Shown here: positions 7,231 to 14,579 of the stretch, one piece after another
How positions within the stretch are numbered: position 1 is the first letter of the stretch
Layout: every line of letters begins with the position of its first letter
IMG/VR virus record: IMGVR_UViG_3300037264_001363
Coordinates: 1 to 43,104 of that record
DNA: 43,104 bases
Direction: 5' to 3' (one strand)
Source: a virus
Translations under genes and position numbers: made by a program
The notes under the pieces: model-generated
Told to the model about the DNA's origin: nothing
Database searches by the model: none
Seen by the model: only the letters and a program-made list of their open reading frames with translations

Positions 7231-8460
7231 TTGTGGTCGATTAACACCTTCGCGACGCCCGACTGGGTCATGCGCAAGGTCGCCCGGCGCCTCACGAACA
7301 ACGCGGTCTTCGCGGCGAACGTGATGCGCGACTACGACGACCAATATCGCCAGAAGGGCGCGAAGCAGGGTGACACCGTCACCCTCCGGCTGCCGCAGCG
7401 GTACGAGGTCACCGTGGGCGCGGTCATGAATCCGACCCCGCTGACCGATCAGACCGTCACGTTGCAGATCACCGACCAGTCGAACATCGGCTTCGAGTAC
7501 GACTCCTGGGCGGCCACCCTTGAGGTGGACGACTACATGGAGCGGTACGGCAACCCCGCGGTTGATCAGCTCGTCAACAACATTGACTACACCGGCCTCC
7601 AGCGGATGTATCGAGCGGTGGCGAAAGAAGTCGGCACCCCAGGCACGGTCCCGACCGCCAACGCGACCTACACGCTGGCCAAAACCAAGCTTGTGGAAGC
7701 GGCGGTGCCCCGGCCGTACAAGGCCATCCTGACGTCGGACATGCACGGGCAGATCGCTAACGCGAATACGGCGCTGTTCAACCCCTCCGCGCAGATTTCG
7801 GCGTTCTTCCGGAAGGGGCAGTTTTCGGGTCCGGCGCTCGGGATCGATGAGTGGTTCGAGGATGAGAACATCGCGACGCACACGGTGGGGAACCTTGGCG
7901 GGACGCCGCTCGTGAACGGCGCCAGCCAGACCGGGGCGTCCATCACCTGCGATGGCGCGAGCAACTCGATCACGGCGTGGGCGAACGTCGGGGATGTCGT
8001 GCAGTTCGCGACGGTCTACGACATCAATCCGCTGTCACGGCAATCGACCAACCGGCTGAAGGACTTCACGCTGACGGAGGGCGAGGACTCGACCGGGAGC
8101 GGCGTGCTGACGCTGGCCATTAGCCCGTCCATCGTCATCTCTGGGCCGTTCCAGAACTGTTCAAACGCGCCCGCCGATAACGACGCGGTCACGATCTTCG
8201 GACACGCGAGCACCCACGCGGACGCCGTGAGCCGGCAGGGGCTCGTGTATCACAAGGAAGCGTTCGCGCTCGTGATGGCGGACTTGATCCTCCCGCGCGG
8301 CCTCTGGGTCGCTGAGCGGATCTCAAATGCGAAGTTGGGAATATCGATCCGCATGTTGAAAGATCACGACATCATCAACGACGTCAGCCCGGCGCGACTC
8401 GATACCGCCCACGGCTGGGGAGCCATTCGCGAAAATCTCGCGTGCCGCGTGTGCAGCTAG
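7231..8460 (+). CDS. Major capsid (coat) protein, P22 gp5-like
   Basis: About 409 residues from a TTG at 7231; P22 coat is 430. Sequence from NTFATPDWV onward matches the usual start of P22-type coats (M-A-N-T-x-x-T-P-x-W). It continues with the typical YDDQYRQKGAKQGDTVTLRLP and DQTVTLQ segments and ends with ILPRGLWVAERIS..SIRMLKDHDI..RLDTAHGWG. HK97-fold coat building the icosahedral head. The start is uncertain: no ATG with a ribosome site precedes the conserved block. Candidates are GTG 7195, TTG 7231 or ATT 7240, and the frame stays open upstream to 6319, including ATG 6577. Confidence 0.85.
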   Translation: MWSINTFATPDWVMRKVARRLTNNAVFAANVMRDYDDQYRQKGAKQGDTVTLRLPQRYEVTVGAVMNPTPLTDQTVTLQITDQSNIGFEYDSWAATLEVDDYMERYGNPAVDQLVNNIDYTGLQRMYRAVAKEVGTPGTVPTANATYTLAKTKLVEAAVPRPYKAILTSDMHGQIANANTALFNPSAQISAFFRKGQFSGPALGIDEWFEDENIATHTVGNLGGTPLVNGASQTGASITCDGASNSITAWANVGDVVQFATVYDINPLSRQSTNRLKDFTLTEGEDSTGSGVLTLAISPSIVISGPFQNCSNAPADNDAVTIFGHASTHADAVSRQGLVYHKEAFALVMADLILPRGLWVAERISNAKLGISIRMLKDHDIINDVSPARLDTAHGWGAIRENLACRVCS

Positions 8461-8470
8461 GAGCATGACC

Positions 8471-9709
8471 ATGACGAACACACTTCGATCTCTCATCCTC
8501 TGGCTCGGCGGCGCCGTTGTCGCGGTCGTGCTCGCTGGCCTCCTGAGCCACCAGTTCGACTCGGTGAGCGCGCAGACCGCTCAAACCCAGACGACCACGA
8601 CGGCCGCCATGACGGCGACCGATACCAGCGTCGCGCTGACGAGCGATACCGGCGTGTCCGCCGGCACGTATCTGTACATCGACGGCGAACTCCTGCGCGC
8701 CCAGAGCGAACAGGGCACGTCGTTGCGGTGGAACGTCCAGCGCGGCCAGGGCGACGGCCTGACGCCGGCGGTGCGGCACGCCTCTGGGGCGCGCGTCTAC
8801 GTCCTCGCCAGCGGGGGGACCGGCGGCAGCGCGTTCACATTCAACATCGTGAGCGGCGCGGCGTGTGCGGGCACGGACGTCGCCTATCTCCCGCGCATCA
8901 ATACCCGGACCGGGCAGATCGCCGACTGCGAAGGCGGCTTCTGGATGGTCCGGCGCCCTGACCCGATCAACGTGCGGGACTTTACCGTCCGCGACTCGTT
9001 CGAGGGCGGGCAGACCATCATGCAGGACGATGGCACCGCCAAGTCCCTCACCGACACCGAGGAGAATTTCGTCTACGGCTCTCCCCTCGGGGCGATCGAG
9101 TACCGGGAGGACGTCAACAAGACGGCGTCCTCGTGGATCGCCATCAACGGGGATCTCGAAATCAGCGCCGACGATGGGGCCGAAGGCGTCGAGATTGTCA
9201 TCGGCGCCAGTTCAGACGCCGCGCTGAACCAGATGTTTGAAGTCGGCACCAGTGGCGGGTGTGTCGCCATGATGGTCACCATCTCGGCCATCACCATGAT
9301 CGACGAGTTCCATATCGGCTTCCGGCAGAATGAAGCGTTTGCCGACATCAACGCGTACGCGACGTATGACGACTACGCCGTCATCGGGCTGGTCGATAAC
9401 GCGGGCGACCTGGATGCGCAGGACGAGGAAGCCGGCGCGGGCATCCAGAATGACGATACGGGCGTGACGTGGGCGGCCGGTGAACGCCGTGGGTTGAAGG
9501 TGTGCCTCAGTAAGACCGGGGTCCCCACGTTCTTCTACACGGCGGCGAGTCCCGATGCCGTCTATCCCGCGTGGGTCCAAGTCAGCACCACCAATACGGG
9601 CGATGCCTTGACGTCCGGCGAAGGCATGGTGCCGTTCATTGAGCACTTGGGCGCGGCCGTGGCGGGCACGATCGCGATTCAGTGGATCGAAATTACGAGA
9701 TTTCCATAA
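8471..9709 (+). CDS. Virion protein with N-terminal membrane/signal segment
   Basis: Start chosen at ATG 8471 because AGGAG (8459-8463) sits 7 nt upstream; an earlier in-frame ATG at 8465 is too close. 412 residues. Residues 1-35 are a signal-type segment (basic N-end, ILWLGGAVVAVVLAGLL core, SVSA then Q). Residues about 45-110 match a small beta domain common in phage structural proteins (SAGTYLYIDGELLRAQ .. VQRGQGDGLTPAVRHASGARVYV). The rest is a beta-rich domain resembling receptor or carbohydrate binding modules. It directly follows the coat gene. Confidence 0.55.
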   Translation: MTNTLRSLILWLGGAVVAVVLAGLLSHQFDSVSAQTAQTQTTTTAAMTATDTSVALTSDTGVSAGTYLYIDGELLRAQSEQGTSLRWNVQRGQGDGLTPAVRHASGARVYVLASGGTGGSAFTFNIVSGAACAGTDVAYLPRINTRTGQIADCEGGFWMVRRPDPINVRDFTVRDSFEGGQTIMQDDGTAKSLTDTEENFVYGSPLGAIEYREDVNKTASSWIAINGDLEISADDGAEGVEIVIGASSDAALNQMFEVGTSGGCVAMMVTISAITMIDEFHIGFRQNEAFADINAYATYDDYAVIGLVDNAGDLDAQDEEAGAGIQNDDTGVTWAAGERRGLKVCLSKTGVPTFFYTAASPDAVYPAWVQVSTTNTGDALTSGEGMVPFIEHLGAAVAGTIAIQWIEITRFP

Positions 9710-9730
9710 TCTGAGAAGGAGCGAGACATC

Positions 9731-10579
9731 ATGCGAATGCGAACTTCTTGGATTCTCCCGGCGCTCAGCGCGTTCATCCTCGCCTGGGCGGGGGTCTCGC
9801 TCGCGCAGAACAGTTCCGGTGGGGCCTTTCTCCCTGGGAACGACTACACGGTCAGCGGGATTTGGACGTTCCGGGGCCGGACGAGTCCGCTCGTCTTTGA
9901 AGGCGCGACCGACAACGCCTTCGAGACGACGTTCACCGTCACCGAACCGACGGCGGATCGGACGTGGACGTTCGGGAATGTCTCGGACACGGTCGTCGGC
10001 CTCGCGACGACGGACACGCTCACTAACAAAACCCTCACCGCGCCCGTGTTCAGCGGGAGCGTGACTGGCACCTACACGCTGGCCGGGACGCCGACCTTCA
10101 CGTCGCCCACGATCACGTCGCCCACGATCACGGGTCCCATCTTTACGACCGAGCTCGTGACGGCGTCAGGGGCGACCGAGACCCTGACGAGCGCGGACTG
10201 TGGTCAGACCGTGCTGATGGATACTGCGGCTGGGGGATCGGACATCACGCTCCCCGCGGCGACGGGGACGGGGTGCGTCTATCGGATCATCGTGACCGTC
10301 GCGGTCTCCTCCGGCGCCGGGCTGCTCATCGTGGTGGGGAATGACGAGTTTGTCGGGGGCTTGCTCAATGTGGGCACGACGGCGGACCAAGCGGACGTCT
10401 TTACGGCGGCGGATGCCGGAGACGTCGACACGATCAGTTTGGACGGCAGCACGACGGGTGGCCTGACCGGTACGATCATCTACGTGCAGGACATCTCGAC
10501 GGACAACTGGGCCATCTGGGGCACCGTTCTGGGCACCGACGCCTCGGGGACCCCGCTGTTGACGGGCCAGGTCTCCTAG
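9731..10579 (+). CDS. Fibre-like virion protein with signal peptide
   Basis: 282 residues; GAAGGAG stands ahead of the ATG. Residues 1-25 are a Sec-type signal (MRMRTSW, hydrophobic core, GVSLA then QN). Then comes a phage fibre pattern: TDTLTNKTLTAPVFSG followed by short TFTSPTITSPTITGP repeats, usual in tail and head fibres. The C-terminal ~120 residues form a beta domain (LPAATGTGCVYRIIVTVAVSSG..) like trimeric phage decoration proteins. Function as a surface fibre is inferred from the repeat pattern and neighbours. Confidence 0.55.
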   Translation: MRMRTSWILPALSAFILAWAGVSLAQNSSGGAFLPGNDYTVSGIWTFRGRTSPLVFEGATDNAFETTFTVTEPTADRTWTFGNVSDTVVGLATTDTLTNKTLTAPVFSGSVTGTYTLAGTPTFTSPTITSPTITGPIFTTELVTASGATETLTSADCGQTVLMDTAAGGSDITLPAATGTGCVYRIIVTVAVSSGAGLLIVVGNDEFVGGLLNVGTTADQADVFTAADAGDVDTISLDGSTTGGLTGTIIYVQDISTDNWAIWGTVLGTDASGTPLLTGQVS

Positions 10580-10611
10580 CGCGTTCACGAGCAGAAGAGA
10601 AGGAGCACCGT

Positions 10612-10851
10612 ATGGCGACCAAGGCACAACTCGAAGCCGACAACGCTGACCTCCAGGCGCAGCTGGCGGCCCTGAGCGCTGACTCTGGACCACGCGCGCC
10701 CGTCGCGCAGTATCCGAAAGCCAAGTACAAGGCCTGTCCGGTCTCAGCACGGTGGCCGAATGGCTACGAGGCCCGGCGCGCGGAGAGCCCCGAGGCGGAA
10801 GCGATCCTCGGCGAAGACTGGGTGGATTCTCCGGCCGATCTCCCTGTATAA
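10612..10851 (+). CDS. Small protein of 79 aa with N-terminal coiled coil
   Basis: GAAGGAG precedes the ATG. Residues 1-25 form a coiled coil (QLEADNADLQAQLAAL). The rest (KYKACPVSARWPNGYEAR..EDWVDSPADLP) resembles short phage proteins found beside coat and tail genes in other podoviruses, whose role is unknown. Could be a head-completion or minor capsid protein. Confidence 0.5.
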   Translation: MATKAQLEADNADLQAQLAALSADSGPRAPVAQYPKAKYKACPVSARWPNGYEARRAESPEAEAILGEDWVDSPADLPV

Positions 10852-10898
10852 CCGCCTCTTGGCGGACCGTCGATCCGCGAAAGGAGTCCCCCACGACC

Positions 10899-12047
10899 AT
10901 GCTGACGTTCAACAGGCACCGGCTGGTGCGAGGGGGGCTCCTCCTCGCCCTCCTCCTCGCCCCGATCCTCCTCCACGCGCAATCCGTCCGTCGAGCGGGC
11001 ACGCTCTCCGCGCTCGGGAGCCTCGCGATCGACGTGTCGCAGATGGGGCAGGCGAGCGTCGATCTCCGCGGCACGTTCACCGCCACCGTCTCCTTTGAAG
11101 TCTCAGCCGACGAAGGCACATACGTGGCGGTGTCGTGCTTCACGCCGGCGGCACCACGGACGGCCGTGACCACGGCGACTGCGGCCGGGCTGTGGAGTTG
11201 CCCGGTCGGCGGGATGCGGACGTTCCGGGCGCGGGTCTCGTCGTACACCTCCGGGTCCGTGGTCGTCACGCTGAGCGCCTCTGCCGGCGGCATGTCCACG
11301 ATTGCCGCCAATGACACCGACGTACCGGGCGACTGGACGGTGGGCGACCAGCTCATTGTGAGTGGTGCGGGGCCGCATGCGATTGGCGGGGCGGTCGATC
11401 TCACGACACAAGTCGTCTTTACGGGCACATTCACGGCGGCTGCCGACGCCACGTCAAGCGGCACGTCGTACGAACAAATTATCAATGTCGCGGCAGGCCA
11501 GTCCGGGAGAGCCGTTCAGTATAATGTTGAACTTGTTGAAGCCGGATCGGGCAATCATACCGCCCTGACCGGACTGCATGTCCAAGCCCCATCCATCACC
11601 GTGGGTGCTGCCACCGTCACAGACGCCACGACGTTGTACGTCAGTGCTGCCCCCACGGCGACGGTCTCAGGCGCCGTGAGAGCGCTCTGGGTCGATGCCG
11701 GGCGGTCCGACCTTGACGGCACCGTCTTCGTTTCTGGGATCAGCGCAGGTGCGGCTGGAGACACGGATGCTTGCCTGAACTCTGTGACCAATGAACTCAC
11801 GGACGCGGCGGCGTCGACGTGCATTGTCTCCTCACTTCGCTTCAAGGATTGGCTCGGGCCGCTCTCGGGATCGCTGGACAAGGTGCTGCGGCTTGAACCC
11901 GGAGTCTACCGCTATAAGTCCACGCTCTATCCGCCAGCGGTCTCCGGACGCGAGCGCATTGGGTTTTCTGCCGAGAACATGGCGGCCGTGGAGCCGCGGC
12001 TGGCGTTCTTCGAGTCTGACGGCACGCCGCTTACCGTGAACTTCTAA
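10899..12047 (+). CDS. Fibre/spike protein with C-terminal S74-type chaperone domain, copy 1 (truncated)
   Basis: 382 residues from the ATG at 10899, with AAAGGAG upstream. Residues 1-28 are a Sec signal (ILLHA then QS). Residues 29-165 are a beta domain nearly identical to copy 2. The middle (about 166-265) differs. The C-terminus has a peptidase_S74-like intramolecular chaperone: SSLRFK (Ser312, Lys316), a LDKVLRLEPGVYRYK segment and RERIGFSAENMAAVEP. These domains trimerise fibres and cut themselves off at the Ser. The frame stops at TAA 12045, yet the same frame continues with homology to copy 2 up to TGA 12138. Confidence 0.7.
   Translation: MLTFNRHRLVRGGLLLALLLAPILLHAQSVRRAGTLSALGSLAIDVSQMGQASVDLRGTFTATVSFEVSADEGTYVAVSCFTPAAPRTAVTTATAAGLWSCPVGGMRTFRARVSSYTSGSVVVTLSASAGGMSTIAANDTDVPGDWTVGDQLIVSGAGPHAIGGAVDLTTQVVFTGTFTAAADATSSGTSYEQIINVAAGQSGRAVQYNVELVEAGSGNHTALTGLHVQAPSITVGAATVTDATTLYVSAAPTATVSGAVRALWVDAGRSDLDGTVFVSGISAGAAGDTDACLNSVTNELTDAAASTCIVSSLRFKDWLGPLSGSLDKVLRLEPGVYRYKSTLYPPAVSGRERIGFSAENMAAVEPRLAFFESDGTPLTVNF
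11208..11350 (+). repeat. Exact 143-bp repeat, left copy
   Basis: Identical to 12428-12570, at an offset of 1220 bp. It lies inside a longer, almost identical block (from about 11091). A second exact block (11733-11770 and 12953-12990) has the same offset, so the variable middle of the two genes keeps its length. Confidence 0.9.
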
Positions 12048-12140
12048 GAGACGACCGCGTTGCTCGCCGGGGCCGTACAAGAACTGACGGCTGAGGTGCG
12101 GCGGTTGCAGCAGCGCGTGGTGGAGCTGGAAGCCAGATGA
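12045..12140 (+). pseudogene. Detached C-terminal coiled coil of S74 copy 1
   Basis: Reading on in frame past TAA 12045-12047 gives ETTALLAGAVQELTAEV.. and a coiled coil ending at TGA 12138-12140. It aligns with the end of copy 2 (YEETVALLVKAIQELEARV..). The stop replaces the Tyr codon of that alignment. The copy 2 ATG overlaps the TGA as ATGA, so the intact gene once ended here. Confidence 0.7.
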
Positions 12141-13327
12141 TGCGCCATCTCGTCGTGCTCGTCCTCGCGCTCCTCCTCGCCCCGATCCTCCTCCACGCGC
12201 AATCGGTCCGCCGCGCGGGCACCCTCTCGGCGCTCGGGAGCGTCACGATCGACGTCTCCGAGATGGGCCAGGCGAGCGTCGATCTCCGCGGCACCTTCAC
12301 CGCAACCGTCTCCTTTGAAGTCTCAGCCGACGAAGGCACATACGTGGCGGTGTCGTGCTTCACGCCGGCGGCACCACGGACGGCCGTCACGAGCGCCACG
12401 GCCGCAGGGTTGTGGAGTTGTCCGGTGGGCGGGATGCGGACGTTCCGGGCGCGGGTCTCGTCGTACACCTCCGGGTCCGTGGTCGTCACGCTGAGCGCCT
12501 CTGCCGGCGGCATGTCCACGATTGCCGCCAATGACACCGACGTACCGGGCGACTGGACGGTGGGCGACCAACTCATCGTGAGCGGTGCGGGGCCGCACGC
12601 GATTGGCGGGGTGACGTACGCCGCAGCCCAGTTAGCCGTTCGGGGGACTTTTACACCGGCCCCAGGGGATGATGGCATCGGGACCATCTTCAATAACACC
12701 ATCAATGTACCGGTGGGGGAACGGGGACTAGGCACTGTCTATAACGGAATCCTCGTGGAGGGGGCGTCCGGCAATCACCCACTCCTCGCTGGCCTTTACG
12801 TGTCCCCAACAGAAGTGACGGCCGGCGTGGCAACCGTAACAGACACGGCAACCGTCTATGTCTTCGGTGCCGGTTCAGCCACCGTGTCAGGCGAGAATAA
12901 AGCCTTGTGGGTGGATTCCGGCCGGACCGATCTCGACGGCACCGTCTTTGTCTCTGGGATCAGCGCAGGTGCGGCTGGAGACACGGATGCGTGTCTCAAC
13001 GCCACGACCAATGAACTCACAGACGCCGGTGCCTCGACCTGCATCGTCTCGTCCCTGCGCTTCAAGTCGAATTGGCAGCCGCTCACGACGGGCCTCGCGG
13101 AAGTCCTGCGCCTCACCCCTGGGTCGTTCCACTACACGAACGATCTGACGAAGCGCGAGCGGATTGGGTTGACCGCGGAGAACATGCAGCTCGTGGAACC
13201 GCGCCTGGCCTTCTACGAACCGGACGGGGTGACGCCACGCGGTGTGGCGTACGAGGAAACTGTCGCGCTGTTAGTGAAGGCGATTCAGGAACTCGAAGCG
13301 CGGGTGCGGACACTGGAAGGTCGATGA
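12137..13327 (+). CDS. Fibre/spike protein with C-terminal S74-type chaperone domain, copy 2
   Basis: 396 residues. It starts at ATG 12137 inside the old stop of copy 1. Signal peptide 1-22 (VLALLLAPILLHA then QS), conserved N-terminal beta domain, divergent middle of equal length, then the S74-type region: SSLRFK, LAEVLRLTPGSFHY, RERIGLTAENMQLVEPRLAF and a full C-terminal coiled coil. The Ser and Lys of the self-cleavage dyad are present. The domain usually folds a homotrimeric fibre or tailspike. The C-terminal part is complete here, so this copy is likely the working one. Stop overlaps the next ATG. Confidence 0.75.
   Translation: MMRHLVVLVLALLLAPILLHAQSVRRAGTLSALGSVTIDVSEMGQASVDLRGTFTATVSFEVSADEGTYVAVSCFTPAAPRTAVTSATAAGLWSCPVGGMRTFRARVSSYTSGSVVVTLSASAGGMSTIAANDTDVPGDWTVGDQLIVSGAGPHAIGGVTYAAAQLAVRGTFTPAPGDDGIGTIFNNTINVPVGERGLGTVYNGILVEGASGNHPLLAGLYVSPTEVTAGVATVTDTATVYVFGAGSATVSGENKALWVDSGRTDLDGTVFVSGISAGAAGDTDACLNATTNELTDAGASTCIVSSLRFKSNWQPLTTGLAEVLRLTPGSFHYTNDLTKRERIGLTAENMQLVEPRLAFYEPDGVTPRGVAYEETVALLVKAIQELEARVRTLEGR
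12428..12570 (+). repeat. Exact 143-bp repeat, right copy
   Basis: Second copy of 11208-11350. Perfect identity beside strongly diverged central regions points to recent duplication or gene conversion of the N-terminal domain. Confidence 0.9.
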
Positions 13328-13461
13328 CGAATCCACTTCTGGAGTTCAGCGGCAAGGACGTAGTGACGATCTACGCCGCCGCGTATGCGCTGACCGGACT
13401 CGGGCTCACCGTGGTCTGGTCCGTGCTGTGGGGGCTGGCGCACTTCGGGGTGTGGCGATGA
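13324..13461 (+). CDS. Small single-pass membrane protein (45 aa)
   Basis: ATG overlaps the stop of the fibre gene (ATGA) and the stop overlaps the next ATG. Residues 12-40 form a transmembrane helix (VVTIYAAAYALTGLGLTVVW..). Translationally coupled to both neighbours. Small phage membrane proteins of this kind can be holin-like or help virion proteins at the membrane; nothing in the sequence decides. Confidence 0.5.
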   Translation: MTNPLLEFSGKDVVTIYAAAYALTGLGLTVVWSVLWGLAHFGVWR

Positions 13462-13838
13462 GAACCGTCCTGCTCGCGCTGCTCCTGGTGTGGCCGTCGC
13501 TGGCTGATGCGCAGGATAGGCTGTTCACCGACATCCTGCTCGGGAGCTATGTCGTCGCAGGCTTCACGGACACGGCGCAGACCTCGTTCTGCCTTGGCGC
13601 CCGCACGTGCCGGGAAGCGAATCCCGCGATGCGGTGGGCGATTGAGACGGGCAGTGTCCCCATCGCGATGACCGCGAAAGGCGCCCTCCATGTCGGCATC
13701 ACCTCTCTCCTCCTGCGCCACCGCGACGCGCACCCCCGCAGGGTGCGGTGGGTGGCCGCAACGCTCGCCGCGATGCAGTTTGCGGTCGTGGCGCAGAACG
13801 TGCGGGCCGTCCGCTCCACACATCGACGCGGACCGTGA
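13458..13838 (+). CDS. Small membrane protein with signal peptide
   Basis: 126 residues from ATG 13458, which overlaps the previous stop. Residues 1-19 are a signal-like segment (VLLALLLVWPSLADA then QD). A motif FCLGARTCREANPAM precedes two further hydrophobic stretches (SVPIAMTAKGALHVGIT and WVAATLAAMQFAVVA). The E-x-N-P motif with following helices occurs in small bacterial integral membrane proteins of unknown function. Its place between fibre and tail-hub genes is unusual for a membrane protein. Confidence 0.5.
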   Translation: MRTVLLALLLVWPSLADAQDRLFTDILLGSYVVAGFTDTAQTSFCLGARTCREANPAMRWAIETGSVPIAMTAKGALHVGITSLLLRHRDAHPRRVRWVAATLAAMQFAVVAQNVRAVRSTHRRGP

Positions 13839-13841
13839 CCG

Positions 13842-14579
13842 ATGCCAAGCATCACCGGCGCCAATATTTGCCGTCAGGCGCTTCGCGAGATCGGCAAGCT
13901 CGACCCGACCGAGACGGGCGAAGCCGAACTCCTCGATGACACCATCGAGGTCGCCACGAATTTCATTGACCTCTGGCGCCGGAAACACCTGACCATCAGC
14001 GGGATCACCCGCACGGTCTACTCCCTCGTGTCTGGGACGCAGTCCTACACGATTGGCTCCGGAGGGACGTTCAACCAAGCCTGGCCGACCGCCATTGAAC
14101 GCTGGAGCGTGATTCCCGACGACGATGCCACCGATCCCGTTGAACAGCCTCGAGGCCGGCCCTACACCTGGGCGGAGTGGCAGGCGATCCGCGTCAAGAC
14201 GCAAGATGGTCCCTATCCGAGCGTGATGTACTGGGACCGTCGGTACGCGTCGGGGCTCGGGAACCTGCTCTTTCATCCTATCCCGGATAACAACGACGTC
14301 GACGTCGTGCTGTACGACGCGGTCCCGGATATCACCTCGTTGGTGCTGGACACGACCTACGATCTCCCCCCAGGGTTGACGCAGGCCCTGATTCTGACCC
14401 TCGCCGTGCGGCTCGGCCATCGGCACGGCAAGACAGTGTCCGCCGATCTGAAGACCGAGGCGCGTGAGGCGCTCGGCGCGGTCAAGGCCGCGAATCACAT
14501 CCCGCGCGAGACGCCGATCCGACCTGAGTTCTCGATCGGCCGTCGCCACGTCGCGACCAATCTCTATACGGACGGCTGA
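13842..14579 (+). CDS. Head-to-tail adaptor, P22 gp4-like tail accessory factor
   Basis: 245 residues, starting 3 nt after the preceding stop. An N-terminal helical block (ICRQALREIGKLDPTETGEAELLDDTIEVATNFIDLW in two pieces) is followed by a beta segment and a C-terminal helical block (LTQALILTLAVRLGHRHGK). This order and length fit the gp4 family (P22 is 166 aa; many relatives are longer). Twelve copies attach below the portal and close the head after packaging. Next to the gp10-like gene, as in P22. Confidence 0.75.
   Translation: MPSITGANICRQALREIGKLDPTETGEAELLDDTIEVATNFIDLWRRKHLTISGITRTVYSLVSGTQSYTIGSGGTFNQAWPTAIERWSVIPDDDATDPVEQPRGRPYTWAEWQAIRVKTQDGPYPSVMYWDRRYASGLGNLLFHPIPDNNDVDVVLYDAVPDITSLVLDTTYDLPPGLTQALILTLAVRLGHRHGKTVSADLKTEAREALGAVKAANHIPRETPIRPEFSIGRRHVATNLYTDG

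Noticed and set aside
6577-7242. Group I intron in the coat gene
   Set aside because: CACAGACTCAGACGG (near 7206-7220) looks like a P7-side core element, but only about 25 nt remain before the coat block, too few for P8, P7' and P9, and the HNH is antisense.
6319-8460. A single 713-residue protein covering the scaffold end, HNH region and coat
   Set aside because: Its first 300 codons overlap the scaffold gene in another frame and then the antisense HNH gene; residues before NTFATPDWV show no protein-like conservation pattern. Kept only as an alternative coat extension.
12045-12047. Reassigned TAA stop codon
   Set aside because: TAA ends other genes cleanly (1522, 3364, 6536), and TAG and TGA are also used as stops.
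10899-13327. Diversity-generating retroelement acting on the fibre pair
   Set aside because: No reverse transcriptase or template repeat is visible; the differences in the middle are not adenine-focused and look like ordinary divergence.
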